Assembly (NCBI GenBank): GCA_025963635.1
Contig: JAOQAK010000002.1
Coordinates: 186,001-250,000 of the forward strand
Source: Ferruginibacter sp.
GTDB taxonomy: Bacteria; Bacteroidota; Bacteroidia; Chitinophagales; Chitinophagaceae
Length of the DNA: 64,000 bases
Direction of reading: 5' to 3'
The translations under genes and the position numbers were made by a program. The notes beneath the pieces were generated by a model, which was not told the DNA's origin, did not search any database, and saw only the letters and a program-made list of their open reading frames with translations. Below are positions 9,527 to 16,390 of the stretch, in pieces; position 1 is the stretch's first letter, and every line of letters begins with the position of its first letter.

Positions 9527-10111
9527 ATGGCAACACTACAAAATAAGACAATCGCCATTCTTACAGATAACGGTTTTGAGGAAGTTGAGCTGACAAGCCC
9601 AAAAAAAGCGCTGGAGGAAGCCGGCGCAAAAGTTCAAATAGTTTCTTTGCAGAAGGGTTCCGTAAAAGCCTGGAACCATGATCATTGGTCAATAGAGGTT
9701 CCGGTAGATGTTCAATTGGAAGCTGCCAACAGCGATGATTTTGATGGCCTGATGATTCCCGGCGGAGTTATCAATCCCGATACAATGCGCATCAATAAAC
9801 CTTATGTCTCTTTTGCCAGGGAGTTTCTGGAAGCTGGCAAACCGGTGGCGGCAATTTGTCATGGACCGCAATTGTTAATTGAAACAGAGATGATTTCCGG
9901 CAGAGAGCTAACTTCTTATCCATCCATTAAAACAGACCTGGTGAATGCCGGCGCAAGTTGGTACGATAAAGAAGTGGTCGTAGACAATGGTCTGGTAACA
10001 AGCAGAAGTCCTAAAGACCTACCCGCCTTTAATGAAAAAATGATAGAAGAGTTTGCGGAAGGTCTGCATAGAACAAGCGCTTCGTTTGAGTCAACGGGCA
10101 GAGATTTTTAA
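9527..10111 (+). CDS. DJ-1/PfpI family protein (class I amidotransferase-like, YhbO-type)
   Basis: The family includes intracellular proteases, glyoxalases and proposed protein deglycases that act in stress protection. The 194 residues start MATLQNKTIAILTDNGFEE, with the family strand-loop FEEVEL, the DGLMIPGG elbow and the nucleophile elbow AAICHGPQLL, where Cys111 is the catalytic cysteine, followed by His112. The terminal SFESTGRDF is typical of the family in Bacteroidota. It is a single-gene unit on the plus strand with a terminator just downstream. The precise substrate is unknown. Confidence 0.9.
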   Translation: MATLQNKTIAILTDNGFEEVELTSPKKALEEAGAKVQIVSLQKGSVKAWNHDHWSIEVPVDVQLEAANSDDFDGLMIPGGVINPDTMRINKPYVSFAREFLEAGKPVAAICHGPQLLIETEMISGRELTSYPSIKTDLVNAGASWYDKEVVVDNGLVTSRSPKDLPAFNEKMIEEFAEGLHRTSASFESTGRDF

Positions 10112-10142
10112 AAACAGCTACAATAACTCAACATAAATCTAA

Positions 10143-10170
10143 AATGGCCCTTTGCGGGGTCATTTTTTTT
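10143..10170 (+). terminator. Rho-independent terminator after DJ-1/PfpI gene
   Basis: AATGGCCC (10143-10150) pairs with GGGTCATT (10157-10164) with one G-U pair and is followed by eight T residues. It lies 31 bp after the stop codon. Confidence 0.75.
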
Positions 10171-10199
10171 GATTCGGATTTATTAGCTCTAATGCAAAC

Positions 10200-10397
10200 T
10201 CATTTTTCTGGCTTTCGGTTCTTTTTGCCTGCATTTTTTTTGGTCGCTTTATCTGTATTTGTGGTGATGCTTTCAGCTTCTGTAAAATCAATTGATTGTT
10301 CGGGCTGCGAAGCGGCAGCGGCAAATAGCTTCGAATTTCCTATGGAGTTCATGGTTTTACTATTGGCTGCAGTCGTGATCTCGTTGTGCTTTTCCAT
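10200..10397 (-). CDS. Possible small low-complexity protein
   Basis: The frame beginning at 10397 encodes 65 residues, MEKHNEITTAANSKTMN and so on, ending KKNAGKKNRKPEK. It is Ser/Ala/Thr-rich with a Lys-rich tail, resembling the small protein at 6179-6358 in composition. The opposite strand holds an overlapping frame (10144-10461) with two hydrophobic stretches, but its proposed start lies inside the terminator hairpin. Codon choice does not separate the two well. I slightly prefer this strand; it may be neither. Confidence 0.35.
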   Translation of the reverse strand: MEKHNEITTAANSKTMNSIGNSKLFAAAASQPEQSIDFTEAESITTNTDKATKKNAGKKNRKPEK

Positions 10398-10523
10398 AGT
10401 TGCTTTTTGGAATAAAAGTGCCGCGTCACCGCAGCACATAATAGAACAACATAATGAATAAAGACAAAACTCTTTATTCATTAAAAAGTCAGGATGATTC
10501 AAAAATTTAATCTGCGTGAATTC

Positions 10524-10718
10524 CTAGGTTGCTTTATCCCTTGTATTTTGAATAAGGCCAATACCGGCGGCAAAGAAGATAGCTCCCAATACCCCGTAAA
10601 GGATGATTTCTTTGATATTCCGTGTACCCTGGCCACCATTCATAAAATTATAGCCTGCCAGGATAAGCCCGATAATACCTAAAATCGATAAGATGATACC
10701 CAATACTCTTTTTTCCAT
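10524..10718 (-). CDS. Small membrane protein, DUF3185-like
   Basis: From the ATG at 10716-10718 the product is 64 residues, MEKRVLGIILSILGIIGLIL at the start, with a second hydrophobic helix IILYGVLGAIFFAAGIGLI. The two helices are joined by a short Gly/Asn/Arg loop (NFMNGGQGTRN), so a two-pass inner membrane hairpin is predicted. An upstream in-frame start at 10745 would add nine residues and is less likely. Such proteins are frequent in Bacteroidota and have no defined role. It stands alone on this strand, about 200 bp downstream of the glycosyltransferase stop. Confidence 0.65.
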   Translation of the reverse strand: MEKRVLGIILSILGIIGLILAGYNFMNGGQGTRNIKEIILYGVLGAIFFAAGIGLIQNTRDKAT

Positions 10719-10920
10719 AGTCTTAAGTTTAAGAATACTTTGCAAATGGAGTGCCTGTTAAATTTGGATCGCTTTCCAAGCCTTTTCTCTATGTGGAGGG
10801 ATGTGACTGCCCCGGATATTTAATCTTTAACAAAAAGAACGAACCCGGAGAAATCTCGTTTTGTGGTAAAATCTCCCCTTTTTCGGAACCATCAGCAGAT
10901 AGTGATGTGAATGTAAATGA

Positions 10921-12510
10921 CTATCGGTTGCGCTTCCTTTTGTCGATTTCCTGTTGCAGTAACTGGTTGATGGAAGTGGTAGCATCTCTCAGCATAAAAA
11001 TAGTGGCGCCTTTTTCCCTTGCGTATATATTTTCTATTTTCCCCCAGGTGCTCACCGTTTTGAACAGTAGCTTTTCCCTTTCCCTGCCAATATCAGAATC
11101 GTCCGCGTCCTTTACAAGAATCACGTTTTTTATATTTTTCTCATTTAACGGGAACCAGTTGATATAATCGGCATTCATCGAAACAGCGCCAATATTATTA
11201 TATTTCGAATAATAATTGATGGCTCCGGCCTGTCCGTAATTATTGCAAAGTACCAGGGTGTGGCCGGCATCGTCAATATAGTCAAAAGCGCTGTCTGTTT
11301 TTTTTGCCAGTTCTCGCCAGCCCTGCATATCCGCATAATCCTGTGGAAGTAAATGATCCTTGCCGTCTTCCCATCTCAACAAGCCGAAATCTTTCAGGAG
11401 TTTTCCATCTTTTTGAGTTTGTTCCGGAGTAGCAACAGGGAAAGCGATCTTGAAAAAAGGAATGAATAAAACAACGATAAATAGTATCGCCAGGCGCCTT
11501 AAATAGCGCTTCCAGCCACTGCTTAATTTTTCTTCCAGGTAAACAGCGCCAAAGGCCATATATATTGGATATATGCCGATTGCATAATACCCTTTTGCTT
11601 TTAAATAAACAAACACGGTTAAAGTGAAGAGAAATGCCCAACCGAAAACACGGTACTTTTTAAAAGGATGATATACTACGAATGAGATCAATGCGGCTAA
11701 TAGTACGAAAAGTGATCCCAGGAAAAACAGCAATTGTTCCTTTAAAAAATCAGAGCGGTTGACATTTACCAATTGGGTGGCGGATAATTCTTTTAAATGA
11801 TGAACCACCGGAAAATTATTTTGATATTGCCAAATGAGGTTGGGCAAAATAACCAGGATAGTAAGGGCGATCGAAATGTAGAAATGTTTGTTCAGAAAAA
11901 GTTTTCGTTGTTTTGTCAAAAGAATGGCGGGAAGCAGTCCCAATAATTCAAATACAATGTTGTACTTATTTAAAAAGCCGATGGCAAATGTGATGGCTGC
12001 AATCCACAGCCATTTGGCGAGGTTGGTTTGAATGTATTTGATAAACACAAAATATAGAAAGGTCCAGCAGAGTATGTCGAATGAATTGGGTTGGTAAAGT
12101 ATATTGATGCGGAGTATTACAGAAAACATCACCGCTGTAGCAGCCAGCGACATCGCAAAAAGATTTCCTTTCAACACTTCAACAGCTTTCCACACTACCA
12201 CAATCGTCAAAGCGCCAAACAAGGCGGGGAAGAATTTAATCCAAAACACACCGTCGCCCAGTTGCAAAATGATCCATGAAATCCATGAAGTGAAAGGTGG
12301 AACGGATTCGTATCCCCAGGCAAGATGTTTTGCCTGGTCGAGATGCAGGTATTCGTCGCGGTGCAAATCGTAGACAGGGTTGATAAGAAAATACTGCAGT
12401 GAAATTTTTGCCAGGATGAAAAAAACAAGGAGGAGGTTCTTTTTTGACAAGGTGGGTGAATTTGGTGAAGGGTGAAGGGTGAAGGGTGAATGGTCAATGT
12501 CAATGGTCAA
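10921..12510 (-). CDS. Polytopic glycosyltransferase, PMT/ArnT-like (GT-C fold)
   Basis: It probably transfers a sugar from a lipid-phosphate carrier to a cell-envelope acceptor at the outer face of the inner membrane. The 529-residue product has about ten hydrophobic helices and the GT-C hallmark Asp-Glu motif in the first extracytoplasmic loop (HRDEYLHLDQ, followed by SVPPFTSW). A soluble C-terminal part begins after residue 370. The N-terminal residues MTIDIDHSPFTLHPSPNSP are encoded by a 7-bp tandem repeat and are unlike the family. True initiation may be a non-ATG codon further in, but no internal Met precedes the first helix. Donor and acceptor are unknown. Confidence 0.82.
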   Translation of the reverse strand: MTIDIDHSPFTLHPSPNSPTLSKKNLLLVFFILAKISLQYFLINPVYDLHRDEYLHLDQAKHLAWGYESVPPFTSWISWIILQLGDGVFWIKFFPALFGALTIVVVWKAVEVLKGNLFAMSLAATAVMFSVILRINILYQPNSFDILCWTFLYFVFIKYIQTNLAKWLWIAAITFAIGFLNKYNIVFELLGLLPAILLTKQRKLFLNKHFYISIALTILVILPNLIWQYQNNFPVVHHLKELSATQLVNVNRSDFLKEQLLFFLGSLFVLLAALISFVVYHPFKKYRVFGWAFLFTLTVFVYLKAKGYYAIGIYPIYMAFGAVYLEEKLSSGWKRYLRRLAILFIVVLFIPFFKIAFPVATPEQTQKDGKLLKDFGLLRWEDGKDHLLPQDYADMQGWRELAKKTDSAFDYIDDAGHTLVLCNNYGQAGAINYYSKYNNIGAVSMNADYINWFPLNEKNIKNVILVKDADDSDIGREREKLLFKTVSTWGKIENIYAREKGATIFMLRDATTSINQLLQQEIDKRKRNR

Positions 12511-12532
12511 TGGTCAATGGTGAATCGTGAAA
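12464..12532. repeat. Tandem 7-bp repeats at the glycosyltransferase 5' end
   Basis: About ten heptamers follow each other: GGTGAAG three times, then GGTGAAT, GGTCAAT, GTCAAT (one base short), GGTCAAT, GGTCAAT, GGTGAAT and CGTGAAA. They overlap the first codons of the leftward glycosyltransferase. The same heptamers recur as inverted arms between pta and ackA. Confidence 0.8.
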
Positions 12533-12542
12533 TCTTCGAACA

Positions 12543-12640
12543 TTTTCTTGCCCCGGTCCTTAGCCTCGGTTTGTGTCTCACGAACCGAAATCATTCTTTT
12601 CCGTTAGCGATGCCCCGAAGCAGGGACAGGGAGCAAATTT
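12543..12640. other. Possible dispersed repeat between glycosyltransferase and tsf
   Basis: On the minus strand this reads through GTCCCTGCTTCGGGGCATCG and then CGGTTCGTGAGACACAAACCG, in which CGGTT and AACCG pair around a GTGAGACAC centre. No coding frame is credible. The remaining intergenic DNA up to 12801 shows nothing else I recognise. The idea that it is a repeat rests on its structure and neighbours alone. Confidence 0.35.
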
Positions 12641-12801
12641 TATTTTTTGTTTTCATTATTTCAGAAAAAAATTTGTTACAAATATATCGTCAATCGGCTA
12701 TATGTTTTGGAGATTTTTGCTGCTGTAGATGCAACAATTTTCCCGGCCATTTTGAGTGAGGACCGTGACAGAGCCTGGAAGCTGTAAATTTTTCCGGGCA
12801 T

Positions 12802-12829
12802 AAAAAAAGCGAAACTTTCGTTCCGCTTT
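12802..12829 (-). terminator. Terminator of the rplM-rpsI-rpsB-tsf operon
   Basis: On the minus strand AAAGCGGAAC pairs imperfectly with GTTTCGCTTT around a GAAA loop, followed by a run of seven T residues. It begins 19 bp beyond the tsf stop. Confidence 0.7.
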
Positions 12830-12847
12830 AAATAAAATATAAAAGGA

Positions 12848-13669
12848 TTAGCCCAAGGCTACTCGTTTAAATTCGATCACTTTTAAATCAGCATCTACTG
12901 TTTTCAGGTAGTCTGCTACACTTTTTCCATTGTCTTTTACAAATGCCTGGGCCATCAAAGTATTGTCTTTAAAAAACTTGTTTACTTTGCCTACGGCTAT
13001 TTTCTCAGCCATTTCTGCTGGTTTGCCTTCTGCTTTAATTTGCTCAATTGCAATCTCTCTTTCTCTTGCAATGGTTTCCGGGGCAATAGAGGTTTCGTCT
13101 ACGGCCAATGGATTCATTGCTGCAATTTGCATGGCTACATCCTTACCTGCATCACCGGCATCTTTATTGAAGCCTACCAATACACCCATGCGGTTGGCAC
13201 CGTGAATGTAGGAAGCAACATAGGCTGCATCTATTCTTGCGAATTTTGCCTCGATTTTTTCACCGATAGCGGCTAATTTATCATTGATCAGTTCAGATAC
13301 TTTGGTGCCGCCGATTTCAACTGCATTCAACTCTTCAACCGTTTTTACATCGTTTGCAATTGCAGCATCTGTAATGCCTTGTGCAAATGCTACAAAGTCG
13401 GCGTTTTTGCTTACGAAGTCAGTTTCGCAACTGATGGTAACGATCATGCCGGTTTTGTTATCGGCTGTGGTTTTTGAAAGGATTACTCCTTCCTTGGCTT
13501 CCCTGTCGCTGCGCTTTGCAGCTACTTTCTGGCCCTGCTTGCGTAACCAGTCGATGGCCGCTTCAAAATCGCCGTTGCTTTCTGTTAATGCTTTACGGCA
13601 ATCTAACATGCCGGCGCCGGTGGATTGGCGTAATTTATTGATGTCTGCTGCTGTTATTGTTGCACTCAT
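12848..13669 (-). CDS. tsf: Translation elongation factor Ts
   Basis: EF-Ts recycles EF-Tu by catalysing GDP/GTP exchange. The 273-residue product starts MSATITAADINKLRQSTGAG and carries the N-terminal UBA-type segment with TGAGMLDCRKALTES, then the core with ETDFVSKN and the C-terminal dimer and coiled-coil parts containing QPF-like FVKDNGKSVADYL. Its length is typical. It is the last gene of the ribosomal operon, separated from rpsB by a 257-bp spacer that contains a GC-rich foldable stretch. That spacing is unusually long for the rpsB-tsf pair. Confidence 0.97.
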   Translation of the reverse strand: MSATITAADINKLRQSTGAGMLDCRKALTESNGDFEAAIDWLRKQGQKVAAKRSDREAKEGVILSKTTADNKTGMIVTISCETDFVSKNADFVAFAQGITDAAIANDVKTVEELNAVEIGGTKVSELINDKLAAIGEKIEAKFARIDAAYVASYIHGANRMGVLVGFNKDAGDAGKDVAMQIAAMNPLAVDETSIAPETIAREREIAIEQIKAEGKPAEMAEKIAVGKVNKFFKDNTLMAQAFVKDNGKSVADYLKTVDADLKVIEFKRVALG

Positions 13670-13684
13670 GATAATTTGTTTTGC

Positions 13685-13752
13685 CCCAAACCCCTTATCC
13701 GAACCGTTTCATCCGGACTTGCCGGGCGGGGCTTACCACCCCACCGTTTGGG
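13685..13752. other. GC-rich foldable stretch in the rpsB-tsf spacer
   Basis: CCCAAAC (13685-13691) and GTTTGGG (13746-13752) bracket a GC-rich interior with CCGGacttgCCGG and GGGG/CCCC complementarity. It lies 16 bp upstream of the tsf start, in what should be its untranslated leader. It could be a regulatory fold or an inserted repeat; the sequence does not decide. Confidence 0.4.
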
Positions 13753-13926
13753 AATTTTAATGATTCTGTTTTTAGAAGAGAACTCGCCGTGAAGCATGTT
13801 CAAAGATGGTATACAGTACAAGTGAGTGACACAACAATGCTACATAGTAGCACAATCGCTGGTAACAAAACCTACCCTGGTCATCTTCCATCTCCTCTTT
13901 TCATCTTTGAAAATGGTAAGCAGGAA

Positions 13927-14820
13927 CTACCTTGGTCCACTACCCGGGCCACCAGCCGGCCTTCTGCCACCTGCTCCGGGACCTGGTACACGGCGCTTGG
14001 TGGGTGCTGCTCCTCTTGCTCTTTTGTTCCTGTCGTCGCCACCATCTGCTTTTTGCTCAAAGCGGCTTGCTTTTGATTCTGCGCTTTCGTCGCCATCACC
14101 ACTGCTATCGTCATCATCTTTTTCTGCCTGGCGTTCTGCCAAACCTTCAGCAATGGCTGCTGCGATGTAGTTAACGATGATCGCGATTGATTTGGTTGCA
14201 TCATCGTTTGCAGGAATTGCAAATTCAACTTTATTAGGATCGCAATTGGTATCAACCATACCAAATGTGGTAATGTTCAAACGTTTTGCTTCTGCCAGTG
14301 CAATGTGCTCATGGCCAATGTCTACCAAAAATAAAGCGGCTGGTACACGGCTGATCTGTGCGATACCACCCAGTACTTTTTCCATCTTATCCTTATCGCG
14401 GGTAAGTGTTAAGCGTTCTTTTTTGGTCAGGTTGTCAATGCTTCCGTCGTTCAGCATTTTTTCGATGCTCTGCATTTTCTTCACACTCTTACGAACGGTG
14501 TTGAAATTGGTAAGCATACCACCCAGCCAGCGTTCTGTTACAAAAGGCATGTTGATGCGTTTTGCACAATCAGAAACGATTTCTTTAGCTTGTTTTTTGG
14601 TAGCTACAAACATGATCTTTTTACCGCTTTTTGCAATTGATTTCAATGCAGCAGCTGTTTCCTGTAAACCTTCTACAGTTTTATTCAGGTCGATGATGTG
14701 GATACCTTTTTTCTCAGCAAAAATGTAAGGTAACATTTTAGGATTCCACTTCTTTTTCAAGTGACCAAAGTGAACACCTGCTTCAAGAAGTTGCTGTTGT
14801 AAGGAAGTATTATTTTCCAT
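13927..14820 (-). CDS. rpsB: 30S ribosomal protein S2 with Gly/Pro/Arg-rich C-terminal extension
   Basis: S2 is a late-assembling protein of the 30S body that helps bind S1. Residues 1-228 match the family from LLEAGVHFGHLKKKWNPKM through KKIMFVATKKQAK, RWLGGMLTNF and VDTNCDP. From about residue 230 an extra tail of roughly 65 residues is acidic (DDDDSSGDGDES) and then basic and Gly/Pro-rich (KRRVPGPGAGGRR), giving 297 residues against the usual 230-260. The tail is encoded without a frame break. It sits between rpsI and tsf in the operon. Confidence 0.96.
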   Translation of the reverse strand: MENNTSLQQQLLEAGVHFGHLKKKWNPKMLPYIFAEKKGIHIIDLNKTVEGLQETAAALKSIAKSGKKIMFVATKKQAKEIVSDCAKRINMPFVTERWLGGMLTNFNTVRKSVKKMQSIEKMLNDGSIDNLTKKERLTLTRDKDKMEKVLGGIAQISRVPAALFLVDIGHEHIALAEAKRLNITTFGMVDTNCDPNKVEFAIPANDDATKSIAIIVNYIAAAIAEGLAERQAEKDDDDSSGDGDESAESKASRFEQKADGGDDRNKRARGAAPTKRRVPGPGAGGRRPAGGPGSGPR

Positions 14821-14860
14821 CTTTTATAATTAAAATATTTATTAAAATAGTGGCTTTGAT

Positions 14861-14957
14861 GCTGGATACGGGATACTGGATACTTGATCCTGGATCCTGG
14901 ATGTAAATTTGAAAAGAATGCTTCTTTCCAGTATCCAGCATCCAGTATCCAATATCC
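14861..14957. repeat. Inverted 7-bp repeat arms between rpsI and rpsB
   Basis: Left arm (14861-14902): six heptamers GCTGGAT, ACGGGAT, ACTGGAT, ACTTGAT, CCTGGAT, CCTGGAT. Right arm (14927-14957): the complementary form, with ATCCAGT and ATCCAGC type units. The 24-bp centre would be a loop, so the spacer in the ribosomal operon transcript can fold into a long hairpin directly downstream of the rpsI stop at 14968. Confidence 0.82.
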
Positions 14958-14967
14958 TTCTCCTGTA

Positions 14968-15357
14968 TTATCTCGTCGAGAACTGGAAGCTCTTTCTTGC
15001 TTTTTTACGCCCTGGTTTCTTACGTTCAACAGCACGTGGATCTCTTTTCAGCAATCCGGCGGCTTTTAATGCAGGGCGATAATCGGCACTTACTTCGAGT
15101 AGTGCACGGGCAATGCCTAATTTAGTGGCTTCTGCCTGTCCTTTGATTCCTCCACCCTGTGCATTGACAACGATGTCAAATTTGTCAGAAGATTCAACGG
15201 TTTTCAGTGGAGCTTCTACCTGGTTTTGCAGGTAAACCAATGAGAAGTAGTTTTTATAATCCTTGCCATTGATCGTTATTTTACCATCACCCTTGCTTAA
15301 GAACACACGGGTTACAGCTTCTTTACGACGACCAACTGCGTTTTTTTGCTTTTCCAT
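14968..15357 (-). CDS. rpsI: 30S ribosomal protein S9
   Basis: S9 sits in the 30S head, and its C-terminal tail reaches the P-site tRNA. The 129-residue protein has the family start KNAVGRRKEAVTRVFL, the central VNAQGGGIKGQAEATKLGIARAL and the end RDPRAVERKKPGRKKARKSFQFSTR-type tail, here ending in FQFSTR (canonical end QFSKR). It follows rplM by 85 bp in the conserved rplM-rpsI order. Confidence 0.98.
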   Translation of the reverse strand: MEKQKNAVGRRKEAVTRVFLSKGDGKITINGKDYKNYFSLVYLQNQVEAPLKTVESSDKFDIVVNAQGGGIKGQAEATKLGIARALLEVSADYRPALKAAGLLKRDPRAVERKKPGRKKARKSFQFSTR

Positions 15358-15442
15358 TATTTCAATTTGAAAATTTGCCCCGCAATAGCGGGATGAAAAT
15401 TTGAAAAGTTATTGTCAAACTTTCAATTAAATTATTTTGTGA

Positions 15443-15886
15443 TTAAAATTTAAGTTCAACGGGTTTTTGTGCTCCATGAGGATGCTCTGTTCCCACATAT
15501 ACAAACAATTTTTTGTACATCTTGCGGCCCAGGCTATTTTTCGGCAACATCCCTTTGATCGCTCTTTCGATGATCACTTCAGGCCTGCGCTTTAAAAGGT
15601 CCTTTGCAATTTCTTCTTTACGGCCGCCGGGGTAACCACTAAAGTTGTCATAGACTTTTTCGTTCAGCTTATTGCCGGTAAATTTTACCTTATCGCAATT
15701 GGTAACAATTACAAAATCTCCGCAATCAACGTGGGGAGTGTAATAAGCTTTGTTCTTACCGCGAAGAATTGCCGCTATCCTGGCACACATGCGCCCAACG
15801 GTTTGATTAGTACCATCTATCACATACCAGTTGTGAATAACGGTAGCCTCGTTCGCATGTTTGGTGGTGAAATGTAGTTTACTCAT
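15443..15886 (-). CDS. rplM: 50S ribosomal protein L13
   Basis: L13 is an early-assembly protein of the 50S subunit. The 147-residue product shows HNWYVIDGTNQTVGRMCARIA, HVDCGDFVIVTNCDKVKFTG, YDNFSGYPGG and the C-terminal GMLPKNSLGRKMYKKLFVYVG with EHPHGAQKP (segments from residue 18 to the end). It is the first gene of the rplM-rpsI-rpsB-tsf operon and has the best promoter in the window, plus a hairpin in its leader that could be an autoregulatory site. Confidence 0.98.
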   Translation of the reverse strand: MSKLHFTTKHANEATVIHNWYVIDGTNQTVGRMCARIAAILRGKNKAYYTPHVDCGDFVIVTNCDKVKFTGNKLNEKVYDNFSGYPGGRKEEIAKDLLKRRPEVIIERAIKGMLPKNSLGRKMYKKLFVYVGTEHPHGAQKPVELKF

Positions 15887-15906
15887 TGTATTTATTTTTA
15901 AGTGAT

Positions 15907-15926
15907 GCCTTCGCTATCCCGAAGGC
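15907..15926 (-). promoter_or_regulatory. Hairpin in the rplM leader, possible r-protein binding site
   Basis: GCCTTCG and CGAAGGC form a perfect 7-bp stem around GGATAG (minus-strand reading) 20 bp before the rplM ATG and inside the predicted leader. No T-run follows in the direction of transcription, so it is not a terminator for this operon. L13-operon leaders are autoregulated in other bacteria. Its role here is inference. Confidence 0.45.
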
Positions 15927-15942
15927 TTTTTTAAATGGACGG

Positions 15943-15973
15943 CAAAGGTAGGTGGAGCATTATTGATTTCCAA
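15943..15973 (-). promoter_or_regulatory. Promoter of the rplM operon
   Basis: On the minus strand TTG (15971-15973) is followed after 20 bp by TACCTTTG (15943-15950), matching the Bacteroidota -33/-7 consensus TTG-N19-TAnnTTTG. Predicted transcription starts about 55 bp before the rplM ATG. Confidence 0.65.
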
Positions 15974-16120
15974 CGAAAAGAGCATGTATTTTTTACTGCA
16001 CCTTTGTAAATGGCTGATTTACAGCAAATATTTTGTTCTGAAATTTTAATAGGTACGGTTTCGGAGCTCTTCGGGCAATTATTTTCGATGCTTTTGTAAA
16101 GTTTAGGGAAGGTGAAAATA

Positions 16121-16148
16121 AAAAACAGCCCTTTTAGGAACTGTTTTT
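16121..16148 (-). terminator. Orphan hairpin with T-rich tail between susF and rplM
   Basis: AAAAACAG (16121-16128) pairs with CTGTTTTT (16141-16148). On the minus strand the stem is followed by TTATTTTC. No gene ends here: susF has its own terminator at 16342-16369. It may end a short unannotated transcript from about 16150-16340, where I see no coding frame, or be a remnant. Confidence 0.4.
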
Positions 16149-16341
16149 AATCGTTTGCAATAGGGATTTAATATATTTCCAGGATTGATCCTGTGTTGTC
16201 TTTTTTAGGTGATGATGACTTTAAAGGAGTCGTTTTGTTTTGTTTACAAGGTCAGCATTTCTCCGTGTACAGAAAAAGGGGAAAACCCTGTATTTAATAC
16301 ATCGAAATATCGTACCGGAATTATCTCAGGCAACCGCTACA

Positions 16342-16369
16342 AAAAAGCCAGTCCCCAATGGAACTGGCC
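16342..16369 (-). terminator. Terminator of the sus-like operon
   Basis: Minus strand: GCCAGTTCC and GGGACTGGC pair around ATTG with one mismatch or wobble, followed by six T residues. It begins 21 bp beyond the susF stop. Confidence 0.85.
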
Positions 16370-16390
16370 TAATAAATAGTTTTAAATTTA

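Noticed and set aside
9384..9593. Plus-strand frame overlapping the DJ-1/PfpI start
   Set aside because: It has no family resemblance and overlaps the true gene in another frame; nothing suggests a coding start.
10144..10461. Plus-strand frame with two hydrophobic stretches
   Set aside because: Its ATG lies inside the DJ-1/PfpI terminator hairpin, and the overlapping minus-strand frame accounts for the composition; evidence is not enough to call it.
14861..14957. CRISPR-like array reading of the heptamer repeats
   Set aside because: Units are 7 bp without spacers and the arms are inverted; no cas genes are present.
14757..15035. Minus-strand frame spanning the rpsI-rpsB spacer
   Set aside because: It consists of repeat heptamers and out-of-frame ribosomal gene sequence.
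15907..15926. Terminator reading of the rplM-leader hairpin on the plus strand
   Set aside because: A T-run follows on the plus strand, but no plus-strand gene precedes it, and the hairpin lies inside a minus-strand leader.
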